From Streptomyces litmocidini (GTDB lineage: Bacteria > Actinomycetota > Actinomycetes > Streptomycetales > Streptomycetaceae), in contig NZ_BMTQ01000001.1 in NCBI RefSeq assembly GCF_014649755.1, forward strand, positions 248,001 to 312,000: a DNA stretch of 64,000 bases, in the 5' to 3' direction. Made by a program: the position numbers and the translations under genes. Positions within the stretch are counted from its first letter, which is position 1. Every line of letters starts with the position of its first letter. Shown piece after piece: positions 1 to 7,198 of this stretch. The notes under the pieces were generated by a model. It searched no databases, was not told the DNA's origin, and saw only the letters and a list, made by a program, of their open reading frames with translations.

Positions 1-2640
1 CGCCTCCAGAGGGGCCGCCTCCACGGGGGCCGCCTCCACGAAGGTCGCCTCCAGGGGGGCCGCCTCCTCGCCGTCGGCGGCGCGCTCGTGGGCGTCCGGC
101 TCCGGCGGCGGGTCGGGCAGCCGGACCTGGAGCGTGGTCTCGGAGACGGACTCGACGGGCCCGGTGGGCTCGACGGGCCCGTACGGCGCCTCGGGCGCGG
201 CTTCCGGCTCGGGGGCGTACGCGGGCTCGGGCGCCGACTGCTCGGGCTCCGGGGCGTACGCGGGCGTGTGGGCCGCTCCCTGTTCCGGGGCGTACGGCGC
301 CTCGGGCGAGGCTTCCGGCTCGGGGGCGTGCGGCGGGTCCTGCTCCCGGTGCTGTTCCGCCCCCGTCGCCAGGAACGCGGCCTCCGCCGCCTCCACGAGG
401 GGGTCGCGGTGCCGGGGCGGCAGGGTGTTGGAGTTGGCCTCCGCGACCGAGCCGGGCAGCTGGATCGCGGGCGCGGAGCCGGCGACCCGCACGGGCTCCG
501 ACACGGCCGTCGGCGGGGTGGTCGGCAGCAGGGGCAGCGGCAGGACCACGACGGCCGCCGTGCCCCCCGGCTTCTGCTCGCGCAGCTCGACGCGCACCCC
601 GTGGCGGGCGGCGAGCAGGGCGATGACCCGCATGCCGAGTCCCTCGCCCTCGAAGGCCTCCGGGTCGGCCTCGGCGAGGCGCGCGTTGAGCTCGGCGGAC
701 CGGGCGGCGGTCATGCCGATGCCCGAGTCCTGCACGGAGAGCATCACCTCGCCGCTCTCCAGGAGCCAGCCGGAGAGCTGGACCTCGGCGTCGGGCGGCG
801 AGAAGGAGGTGGCGTTCTCCAGGAGCTCCGCCACCAGGTGGCTCAGGTCGTCCGCGGCGAAGCCGGCGACCTGGGCGTGCGGCGGCAGCGACTGGATGGT
901 GACCCGCTCGTACCGCTCGATCTCGCTGACGGCCGCGCGCAGCACGTCGACGAGCGGGACGGGCCCGGCGTGGCCGTGGACGTGCTCGTGGCCGGCGAGG
1001 ACGAGGAGGTTCTCGCTGTGGCGGCGCATGACGGTCGCCATGTGGTCGAGCTTGAAGAGGGTCGCGAGGCGGTCCGGGTCCTGCTCGCGCTCCTCCAGTT
1101 TCTCGATGACGCCGAGCTGCCGCTCGACGAGCCCGAGGCTGCGCAGCGAGAGGTTGACGAAGGTGTGGTGGACGGTGCCCCTGAGCCGTTCGAGGTCGGC
1201 GGTGAGGAGGGCGACCCGGCCCTGGAGGTCGGCGCGCTGGGTGGCGAGTTCCGCGCCGACGGCTTCCTTGGCGGCGGCCAGGTCGGCGCGCTCGTCGGTG
1301 AGCCGCTCGGTCTGCGCGGCGAGGCCGGCGAGCTTGCCGTGCAGGGCGTTGAGGGAGCGGACGACCTGGGCGAACTCGTCGTTGCGGCCGGTGAAGCGGA
1401 TCGCTTCCTCGGTGTGCGGCTCGGGGGCCGCGGCGAGCCGGGCGGCGCCGAGGCGGAGCACGGCGAGCGGCCGGGTGAGGGTGCGGGCGACGTAGGTGGA
1501 GACGCCGACCGCGACGAGGAGGCAGCCGCCGAGGAAGGCGACGCGCAGTTCGAGGGCGGTGACGTCGTCGTCGCGGAGCGCGGCGAGGCGTTCGACCCGC
1601 TGGGTGGCGAGGGCGGACTCGACGCCGCGCATCTGCTCGATGCGGGCGGAGAGGGCGGACTCCAGGGCGACCGGGTCCGTGCCGCGCTCGGCGTCGGTCA
1701 GCTTGGGCTGGTCGGTGAGGCTGGCGAGGGCGAGTTCGGCGGTCTTGACGTCGGGGCCGGTGACGGTGGCCGCGAGGGAGTCGCGGGCGGTGGAACCGGC
1801 GGCCTGGTCGAAGTCGCCGAGGGCGGCGAGCTCGCGGACGCGGGCCTGCTGGGCGGCCGCGGTGAGGCCGTCGCGGGCCCGGTCGGCCTCGGCGGCGCCC
1901 TCGGGCTCGTCGGCGACGTAGGTGCCCGTCCGGGGGTCGTAGTGGACGCCCCCCGTGGGCTCGGGCTGCGGTACGGAGAGCGCGCCGAGGAGCAGGCCGC
2001 GGGTGGCGGAGGCCTGTTCGACGGCGCGGCCGAGGGCGGCGGGGGCGCGGGTGGCCCCGGTCAGCGCGGCGTCGGAGGCGCGGGCCGGGGTCTTGTCGGC
2101 CAGCTCGTCGGCGAGGGCCTGGAGCTTGCCGATGACGTCGGTGTACGCCTTGTGGGCCTCCAGGGCCGTGCCCTTGCCGGTGAGGGCGGTGCGGCGGACG
2201 GAGGGGACGCCGGCGAGGTCGCGGCGGAGTTCGGCGGGGGCGGCGGCCCGGATCTCGTCGATCTGGCGGTCGACGCGGGTGGAGCGCGCGTCGGTGACCT
2301 TCCGCCGGTGCTTGGCGTCGCCGGTCTGGGTCTCGCGTCCGGCGGCGATGTACGCCACGACCTCGTCGCGCTCGTCGGCGAGGGAGTGCGCGAGGGTGAC
2401 GGCCTGCCGGTCGAGTTCGGCGAGGGTGACGAGGCGCTGGGACTCGGTGAGCTCGGCGGAGGCGGCGAGGATCGCGGGGGCTCCGGCGGCGAGGACGGTG
2501 ACGCCGACGAGGGCGACGCCGGCGACCAGCCGGTTGCGGACGCGCTTGGGCCGACCGGCGGGGGCCTGCGGCTCACCGGTGGTCTGGCTCTGCGTGCCGT
2601 TGTTGCTCCGAGGCCGCTTCTTCTGCACCGGTGCTCGCAT
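1..2640 (-). CDS. Cvn-type sensor histidine kinase, 3' end cut by window edge
   Basis: This is a membrane histidine kinase of the kind that heads Streptomyces conservons (CvnA with a roadblock protein, a DUF742 protein and a small GTPase). Visible in order are a basic N-terminus, a membrane segment at about residues 33-55, a long helical extracytoplasmic region, a second membrane segment near 360-380, a dimerisation helix containing LDHMATVMRRHSENLL, and an HATPase domain at about 600-720 with N-box ELLENATSFSPP and GEGLGMRV. The tail is rich in Pro and Glu, with imperfect PEPEAxPEAPY repeats, and runs out of the window. The ATG at 2640 has no clear ribosome site; an in-frame GTG four codons later is possible. 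The usual CvnB-D partners would lie downstream, outside the window. Confidence 0.85.
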   Translation of the reverse strand, partial: MRAPVQKKRPRSNNGTQSQTTGEPQAPAGRPKRVRNRLVAGVALVGVTVLAAGAPAILAASAELTESQRLVTLAELDRQAVTLAHSLADERDEVVAYIAAGRETQTGDAKHRRKVTDARSTRVDRQIDEIRAAAPAELRRDLAGVPSVRRTALTGKGTALEAHKAYTDVIGKLQALADELADKTPARASDAALTGATRAPAALGRAVEQASATRGLLLGALSVPQPEPTGGVHYDPRTGTYVADEPEGAAEADRARDGLTAAAQQARVRELAALGDFDQAAGSTARDSLAATVTGPDVKTAELALASLTDQPKLTDAERGTDPVALESALSARIEQMRGVESALATQRVERLAALRDDDVTALELRVAFLGGCLLVAVGVSTYVARTLTRPLAVLRLGAARLAAAPEPHTEEAIRFTGRNDEFAQVVRSLNALHGKLAGLAAQTERLTDERADLAAAKEAVGAELATQRADLQGRVALLTADLERLRGTVHHTFVNLSLRSLGLVERQLGVIEKLEEREQDPDRLATLFKLDHMATVMRRHSENLLVLAGHEHVHGHAGPVPLVDVLRAAVSEIERYERVTIQSLPPHAQVAGFAADDLSHLVAELLENATSFSPPDAEVQLSGWLLESGEVMLSVQDSGIGMTAARSAELNARLAEADPEAFEGEGLGMRVIALLAARHGVRVELREQKPGGTAAVVVLPLPLLPTTPPTAVSEPVRVAGSAPAIQLPGSVAEANSNTLPPRHRDPLVEAAEAAFLATGAEQHREQDPPHAPEPEASPEAPYAPEQGAAHTPAYAPEPEQSAPEPAYAPEPEAAPEAPYGPVEPTGPVESVSETTLQVRLPDPPPEPDAHERAADGEEAAPLEATFVEAAPVEAAPLEA

Positions 2641-3011
2641 TCTTGATTCGTCCGCCGATGAAGCAGAGGTGACGGCCGGTCACATGGAGCGCCCCCACCC
2701 CTGGTACGGCTTCCGACCATTCCAGCGCTTCTGGCAGGGGGACGGGCATCGGCCGCTCCGCCACCCGAACGAGTGAACAACACTCGGCAGTTGGCGAACA
2801 ACTTCCGGAGGCGTATTCCAGGGGCTCGCGCGGGGCGCCGGTTGGATCTTCCGGGCGGCCTTTGGCAGGATGCGCGCCCGCAGTTTCCCGGAGGTGCCCC
2901 TTCCGCCTCTCGGGCCGCGTCCGCGAGGTTGGTACAGGCCTTTTCCGGTCATTTGCAGGTCTCGTGAAGGAGTTCCGGGAAGGACGCGCGGGGGCGGGCA
3001 GACTGGACGCC
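2641..3011. other. Divergent intergenic region
   Basis: This 371-base stretch separates two divergent genes and should hold both promoters. The only structure I see is a pair of direct repeats GAACAAC at 2775-2781 and 2796-2802, exactly 21 bases apart (two helical turns), which could be a dimeric regulator site or chance. No hairpin and no convincing small gene is visible. Confidence 0.4.
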
Positions 3012-3803
3012 ATGCGCAGCGAAGTCGCCTCCCTCCCCGGCAGCCCCGAACGCCCCAATGAGGACTGGGTGGCCACCGTTCCGTCCAGCTCGGACGGCGG
3101 AGGGGCGGTCGTCCTGCTCGACGGCGTGACGCCTCCCGCCGGCGATGACGGTTGTGTGCACACGGTCCCGTGGTTCACCGCGCGACTGGGCGGAGCTTTG
3201 ACCGAACTGTCCGGTTCTCGCCGGGACATGTCCCTGTCCGAGATCCTGTCGCTGGCGATCCGGCGCACCGCGGACGCCCACCGCGACACCTGTGACCTTT
3301 CTCACGTGCGAACGCCCCAGGCGACCGTGGTGCTCGCCCGCTGGGACGAGGCCCGGGTCGAGCACCTCGTCCTCTCCGACTCCGCCCTCCTCCTGGAGGC
3401 CCCCGACGGGACGGTGCGGGCGGTGCTCGACGACCGGCTCGACCGGGTGCCGGACGAGGTGCGCCGCTCGCTGGAGGCGACGGACCGGCTGCGGAACCGC
3501 GCGGGCGGCTTCTTCACCGCGGCGGCCGACCCCGCGGTCGCGGCGCGGGCGGTGACCGGGGCGACCCCGCGCGCGGAGGTACGGGCCCTGGCGGCGCTCA
3601 CGGACGGGGCGAGCCGCTGGGTGGAGCTGTTCGGCGAGGGCGACTGGGCGGACTGCTTCGGCGTGCTGCGCGAGGAGGGCCCGGCCGGTCTGCTCCACCG
3701 GGTGCGGGTCCTGGAGGCGGGCGACGCGCGGGTGGGCGGGCCGCGCCGCTGGAAGCTCCACGACGACGCGACCGCGGTGTACGCGGAGCTGTGGGACCGC
3801 TGA
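3012..3803 (+). CDS. PP2C-like phosphatase-fold protein
   Basis: The 263-residue cytosolic protein opens with a pattern typical of PP2C-like proteins, ERPNEDWV followed by VVLLDGVTPP, that is an N-terminal ED/DG pair like the metal-binding residues of PPM phosphatases. TDGAS near residue 198 and LHDDATAV near the C-terminus resemble the second and third metal motifs. Streptomyces homologues are often annotated as hypothetical or integrase, which the sequence does not support. The frame is open upstream to 2862, but the ATG at 3012 matches the start of the conserved domain; no strong ribosome site precedes it. The substrate is unknown. It is divergent from the histidine kinase and convergent with the MarR gene. 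Confidence 0.65.
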   Translation: MRSEVASLPGSPERPNEDWVATVPSSSDGGGAVVLLDGVTPPAGDDGCVHTVPWFTARLGGALTELSGSRRDMSLSEILSLAIRRTADAHRDTCDLSHVRTPQATVVLARWDEARVEHLVLSDSALLLEAPDGTVRAVLDDRLDRVPDEVRRSLEATDRLRNRAGGFFTAAADPAVAARAVTGATPRAEVRALAALTDGASRWVELFGEGDWADCFGVLREEGPAGLLHRVRVLEAGDARVGGPRRWKLHDDATAVYAELWDR

Positions 3804-3818
3804 GCGGCGGCCCGGGCG

Positions 3819-4301
3819 TCAGCCTTCCGAGCGGACGTTGAAGTGGTGCAGGAGGCGGGCCAGTTCGGCGACCTCGGCACGGTCCCAGTCGGCGAGTTTG
3901 CGGACGTAGCGTTCGCGCCGGGCGTCGCGGACGCTGCGGAAGCGGCTGCGGCCCTCCTCGGTGAGGCGGACCAGCGAGGCGCGGCCGTCCGCGGGGTCGG
4001 GGTCGCGGGCGACGAGTCCGAGGTCCTCCAGGGCGCGGAGCTGGCGGCTCATGGTGGCCTTGCCGACGCCGAAGTAGCCGGCGAGTTCGGTGGCCCGCTG
4101 GGGTCCGGCGTCGTCGAGGCGCACGAAGAGGCCGTAGGCGGCCGGCTCCAGTTCGGGGTGGACCTCGCGGGCCATCTCGCCGGACTGGGCGCGGGCGCGG
4201 CGCAGGAAGACCGCCAGCTCCCGCTCGAGGGCGAGGAATTCCTGGTCCACACCACCTCCGGCGGTGACCCGGCCTTCGTTTCCCGTACCGCTTCCGTGCA
4301 C
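3819..4301 (-). CDS. MarR-family transcriptional regulator
   Basis: This winged-helix regulator shows the MarR order of helices: GLFVRLDDAGPQRATELA, then the recognition helix VGKATMSRQLRALEDLG, then the wing DPADGRASLVRLTEEG. The GTG at 4301 has a good ribosome site (GGGAGG, seven bases upstream). A second GTG at 4250 also has GGAGG just upstream and would give a shorter, more typical N-terminus (MDQEFLALERE), so either start may be used. It is divergent from the GH25 lysozyme gene, which is a plausible target. The ligand is unknown. Confidence 0.85.
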   Translation of the reverse strand: MHGSGTGNEGRVTAGGGVDQEFLALERELAVFLRRARAQSGEMAREVHPELEPAAYGLFVRLDDAGPQRATELAGYFGVGKATMSRQLRALEDLGLVARDPDPADGRASLVRLTEEGRSRFRSVRDARRERYVRKLADWDRAEVAELARLLHHFNVRSEG

Positions 4302-4535
4302 GTCAGCACCTCCCGCGCGCTTTCCGGTCGCTGAAAGTTTCTCGCCGGGGCGCCCATCGCCGCAGCTCCTTCAGTATTTCGCAGGCGTAGACCAACGGCG
4401 GCGACCGGGCCCTCTTCCGTGGGCGGGTCTACGTGCGTAGCGTCTTTCGCGGCAGCCCTGAATGACATGTTCATTCCAGGCCATGTCGCGGGTTCTGCCG
4501 CCCCCCGCTCCCACCGAGCCTTTCGGAGGCACGCA

Positions 4536-5372
4536 ATGCGTGTGCACAGATCCGGAACGACCCTCGCCGGCGCCGCCCTCGCGGCCCTGACCCTCCTCCC
4601 CCTCGGCCTCTCCGGCACCGCCACCGCCGCCCAGGACCCGGGCGCCCGGCAGGCGGTCCCCCCGCGCGGCTCCGCCTACATGGGCATGGGCGTGATCGCG
4701 CACGACGGCCAGGGCGCCAAGCCCGGCGGCGCCTCCACCCTGGCCACGCAGACGGAAGGCGTGGACGTCTCCAGCCACAACGGCAACGTGGCCTGGTCCA
4801 CGCTGTGGAACAGCGGCGTGAAGTGGGCCTACGTCAAGGCGACCGAAGGCACGTACTACAAGAACACCTACTTCACCCAGCAGTACAACGGCTCCTACGA
4901 CGTCGGCATGATCCGCGGCACGTACCACTTCGCCACCCCGGACACGACGACCGGAGCCGCCCAGGCCGACTACTTCGTCAACAACGGCGGCGGCTGGTCG
5001 AGGGACGGCAGGACCCTGCCGGGCGTGCTGGACATCGAGTGGAACCCGTACGGCGCGACCTGCTACGGCAAGACGGCGTCCGGGATGGTCGCCTGGATCC
5101 AGGACTTCGTGAACCGCTACCGGTACCGGACCGGCCGCGACCCGGTGATCTACACGGCCACCAGCTGGTGGAAGCAGTGCACCGGAAACTCCCCGGCCTT
5201 CGGCTCCACCAACCCGCTGTGGATCGCGCGGTACGCCTCCGAGGTCGGCGAACTCCCCGCCGGCTGGCCTTACCACACGATCTGGCAGTACACCTCCTCC
5301 GGTCCGACGGTCGGCGACCACAACCACTTCAACGGGGACTACTCGCGCGTGCAGGCACTCGCGAACGGCTGA
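4536..5372 (+). CDS. Secreted GH25 lysozyme (muramidase)
   Basis: This is a secreted 1,4-beta-N-acetylmuramidase of glycoside hydrolase family 25, predicted to cut the glycan strands of peptidoglycan. The 278-residue precursor has an N-terminal signal peptide (VHRSGTTLAGAALAALTLL, cleavage near TATAA), a short linker and one GH25 domain that starts at GVDVSSHNG, whose Asp is catalytic in the family. The second acidic pair is visible in VLDIEWN. The domain ends with IWQYTSSG and a final aromatic/Asp-rich strand. The start is the ATG at 4536, six bases after CGGAGG; an upstream in-frame start at 4419 lacks this. It is followed at once by a perfect hairpin terminator. Confidence 0.93.
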   Translation: MRVHRSGTTLAGAALAALTLLPLGLSGTATAAQDPGARQAVPPRGSAYMGMGVIAHDGQGAKPGGASTLATQTEGVDVSSHNGNVAWSTLWNSGVKWAYVKATEGTYYKNTYFTQQYNGSYDVGMIRGTYHFATPDTTTGAAQADYFVNNGGGWSRDGRTLPGVLDIEWNPYGATCYGKTASGMVAWIQDFVNRYRYRTGRDPVIYTATSWWKQCTGNSPAFGSTNPLWIARYASEVGELPAGWPYHTIWQYTSSGPTVGDHNHFNGDYSRVQALANG

Positions 5373-5390
5373 GCCGCCCCTCCGCCCGAC

Positions 5391-5433
5391 GGCGGCCTCC
5401 CGGGTGCGGCGGCGCCCGGGAGGCCGCCTTTTT
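5391..5433 (+). terminator. Intrinsic terminator after the lysozyme gene
   Basis: The arms GGCGGCCTCCCGGG (5391-5404) and CCCGGGAGGCCGCC (5415-5428) are perfectly complementary and are followed by five T residues. This is the best canonical rho-independent terminator in the window. Confidence 0.95.
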
Positions 5434-5564
5434 CCGTCCCTCCCCTTGCTCATTGGTATGGACCAATGCGAGGCTTCCTCCGCCGGACGCCCGGGGGCCA
5501 ACTCCCCTGCGTCCGCAGCGCGTTGCTCACCCGTACTCCCCCACGCACGAGAGAGAGCCCCCGC

Positions 5565-6434
5565 ATGCCGTCCTCCCGCCGTACCGTCACCGGCGCCGCA
5601 GCCCTGTCCGCCGCCGCGGCCCTGGTCAGCCTCACCCCCGCCACCGCGAGCGCCCACGGGGCCGTCTTCAACCCCGTGAGCCGGGTGGCGGCCTGCTACG
5701 CCGAAGGTCCCGAGACGCCCAAGTCGCAGGTGTGCAAGGACCTCGTCGCCGACTCCGGCACCCAGCCGCTCTACGACTGGAACGAGGTCAACATCGCCGA
5801 CGCCGCCGGCCGGCACCAGGCCCTCATCCCGGACGGCAGGCTCTGCTCGGCCAACCGCGAGAAGTACCGGGCCCTGGACTGGGCGCGCACCGACTGGCCG
5901 GCCACGGCCGTCGCCGCCGGCTCCTTCGACTTCAGGTTCCGGGTGACGGCCCCGCACTCGGGCACGATGACCGTCTACATCACCAAGGCCGGGTTCGACC
6001 CCACCCGCCCCCTGAAGTGGTCGGACCTGGACCCGACCCCCGTCGCCGTCTACGCCACCGGCCGCACCGCCACCGACGGCTACTACGCCTTCACGGGCAC
6101 CCTCCCGGCCCGCACCGGCCGCCACGTCGTCTACAAGATCTGGCAGCGCAACGACAGCCCCGAGGCCTTCTACAGCTGCTCGGACGTCACCTTCGGCGGC
6201 ACGACGACGGGGGCCCAGGCCCCGACCGAGGCGAAGATCGCGGCCGGCGCCGAGCTGTCCACCGTGAGCCACGCGGGCCACGGCGGCGACGAGCGGCCCC
6301 CGGCCCTGTCCGCCGACACCACCGGGGCCCCCTCCTCGCCGCTGCCGACGGCCCTCGCGGGCGCGGGCGCCCTCGCCGTCTTCGCGGCGGGCAGCCTGCT
6401 CCTGGGCCGCCGCCGCGGCACGTCCGCCTCCTGA
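5565..6434 (+). CDS. AA10 lytic polysaccharide monooxygenase with C-terminal membrane anchor
   Basis: This copper-dependent oxidase is predicted to cleave crystalline chitin or cellulose outside the cell. The 289-residue precursor has a signal peptide ending ATASA, so the mature protein starts with His31 (HGAVFNP), the invariant N-terminal His of the copper histidine brace. The second brace His is His131 in TAPHSGTM, and KIWQRND and AFYSCSDV are typical AA10 core motifs. After the catalytic domain come a charged linker and a hydrophobic segment (PTALAGAGALAVFAAGSLLL) followed by GRRRG. That looks like a membrane or wall anchor rather than a carbohydrate-binding module. The ATG at 5565 fits the signal peptide. 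Whether the substrate is chitin or cellulose cannot be read from the sequence. Confidence 0.9.
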   Translation: MPSSRRTVTGAAALSAAAALVSLTPATASAHGAVFNPVSRVAACYAEGPETPKSQVCKDLVADSGTQPLYDWNEVNIADAAGRHQALIPDGRLCSANREKYRALDWARTDWPATAVAAGSFDFRFRVTAPHSGTMTVYITKAGFDPTRPLKWSDLDPTPVAVYATGRTATDGYYAFTGTLPARTGRHVVYKIWQRNDSPEAFYSCSDVTFGGTTTGAQAPTEAKIAAGAELSTVSHAGHGGDERPPALSADTTGAPSSPLPTALAGAGALAVFAAGSLLLGRRRGTSAS

Positions 6435-6485
6435 GGTCGCGGGGGCGCCTCCCGAGACGCCGGGGCGCCTCCCGACCTCGCGCGG
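6425..6485 (+). repeat. Degenerate tandem repeat spanning the LPMO stop codon
   Basis: Three units of about 20-21 bases start at 6425, 6446 and 6466, each beginning CGCCTCC. The first contains the LPMO stop codon (CGCCTCCTGAGGTCGC) and the next two are altered copies (CGCCTCCCGAGACGCC, CGCCTCCCGACCTCGC). Confidence 0.75.
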
Positions 6486-6513
6486 CTCCTCCGGCTCCTA
6501 GGAGCCGGAGGAG
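6486..6513. terminator. Bidirectional hairpin overlapping the DUF4240 stop codon
   Basis: CTCCTCCGGCTCC (6486-6498) and GGAGCCGGAGGAG (6501-6513) form a perfect 13-base-pair stem with only two bases between the arms. The minus-strand stop codon of the DUF4240 gene (6498-6500) sits in the turn, so its last codons form one arm. No T-run follows. It probably serves both convergent genes. Confidence 0.75.
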
Positions 6514-7088
6514 AGCGGGAAGAGGGCGGTGAGCCGGGGCAGTGCCGAGGCCTCCGGCCGGGCCCCCCGGACCTCCTCGTCCTCGTCCCACTCCCCCGCC
6601 GCCTCCGCGGCGTCCTCCGCCTCCTCGACGGCGTCGAGGAACTCCTCGCCGTCGTCGTCCTCCTGGCCCGTCAGCTCGTCGTACGCGTCCTGGGCGACGT
6701 AGTCGAGCTCCTCCCACTCGGGCCACTCGTCGTCGTCCCACTCGTCGTGGTGCCGTCCCACGAGCACGCGCACCCCGGGCACGTCCGCCAGCGCGTCCGG
6801 GTCGGCGAGGACCGACTCGTACGCCTTCCGGCCCTGGCCCACCAGCCACAGCGTGAAGTAGTGGAAGCCGTCGTCCGTGCAGGCACCGCCCTCGATCCGG
6901 TTCGCCGCCGTCCACATCGCGCGCGTGTCGGCCCTCTCGCACGCCCGCTCCAGACGCACCTGGAAGTCCACGCTCTCGGCCACCGGACGCCGCACCAGCT
7001 CCGCCCGCAGCCACTCCAGGCGTTCGTCCCGGTCGCCGGACCGGCGGCTCAACTCGTCGATGAGAGCCCAGAAGGCGTCGTCGTTCAT
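6498..7088 (-). CDS. DUF4240 domain protein
   Basis: This 196-residue cytosolic protein matches the DUF4240 pattern: MNDDAFWALIDELSRRSG at the start, then a predicted helical core with FHYFTLWLVGQG and AYESVLADPDAL, and PEWEELDYVAQDAYDELTG. The C-terminal third is a strongly acidic tail rich in Asp and Glu that is probably disordered. The start was set at the ATG at 7088 because family members begin with this motif; an ATG four codons upstream and a GTG at 7190 are possible. DUF4240 proteins have no established biochemical role; some occur beside WGR-domain proteins. Nothing here suggests a function. Confidence 0.8.
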   Translation of the reverse strand: MNDDAFWALIDELSRRSGDRDERLEWLRAELVRRPVAESVDFQVRLERACERADTRAMWTAANRIEGGACTDDGFHYFTLWLVGQGRKAYESVLADPDALADVPGVRVLVGRHHDEWDDDEWPEWEELDYVAQDAYDELTGQEDDDGEEFLDAVEEAEDAAEAAGEWDEDEEVRGARPEASALPRLTALFPLSSGS

Positions 7089-7157
7089 GCGTACGAGCAT
7101 GCCAGCCCCGACTGACATCCGGGTAACGAGATCCGGGCGCGGGACCCGGGCGCGCCG

Positions 7158-7188
7158 GAGCGGGGTGCCCCGGAAGGGCACCCCGCTC
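7158..7188 (-). terminator. Hairpin terminator of lon
   Basis: The arms GAGCGGGGTGCCC (7158-7170) and GGGCACCCCGCTC (7176-7188) form a perfect 13-base-pair stem with a five-base loop, ten bases after the lon stop codon. There is no T-run, as is common in Streptomyces. Confidence 0.85.
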
Positions 7189-7198
7189 ACCGGGGGAG

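Noticed and set aside
88..2646. Plus-strand 852-codon frame opposite the Cvn kinase
   Set aside because: The minus strand encodes clear HATPase motifs; the plus frame has none.
4302..4535. Possible extension of the lysozyme gene to an upstream start at 4419
   Set aside because: The signal peptide and ribosome site fix the ATG at 4536.
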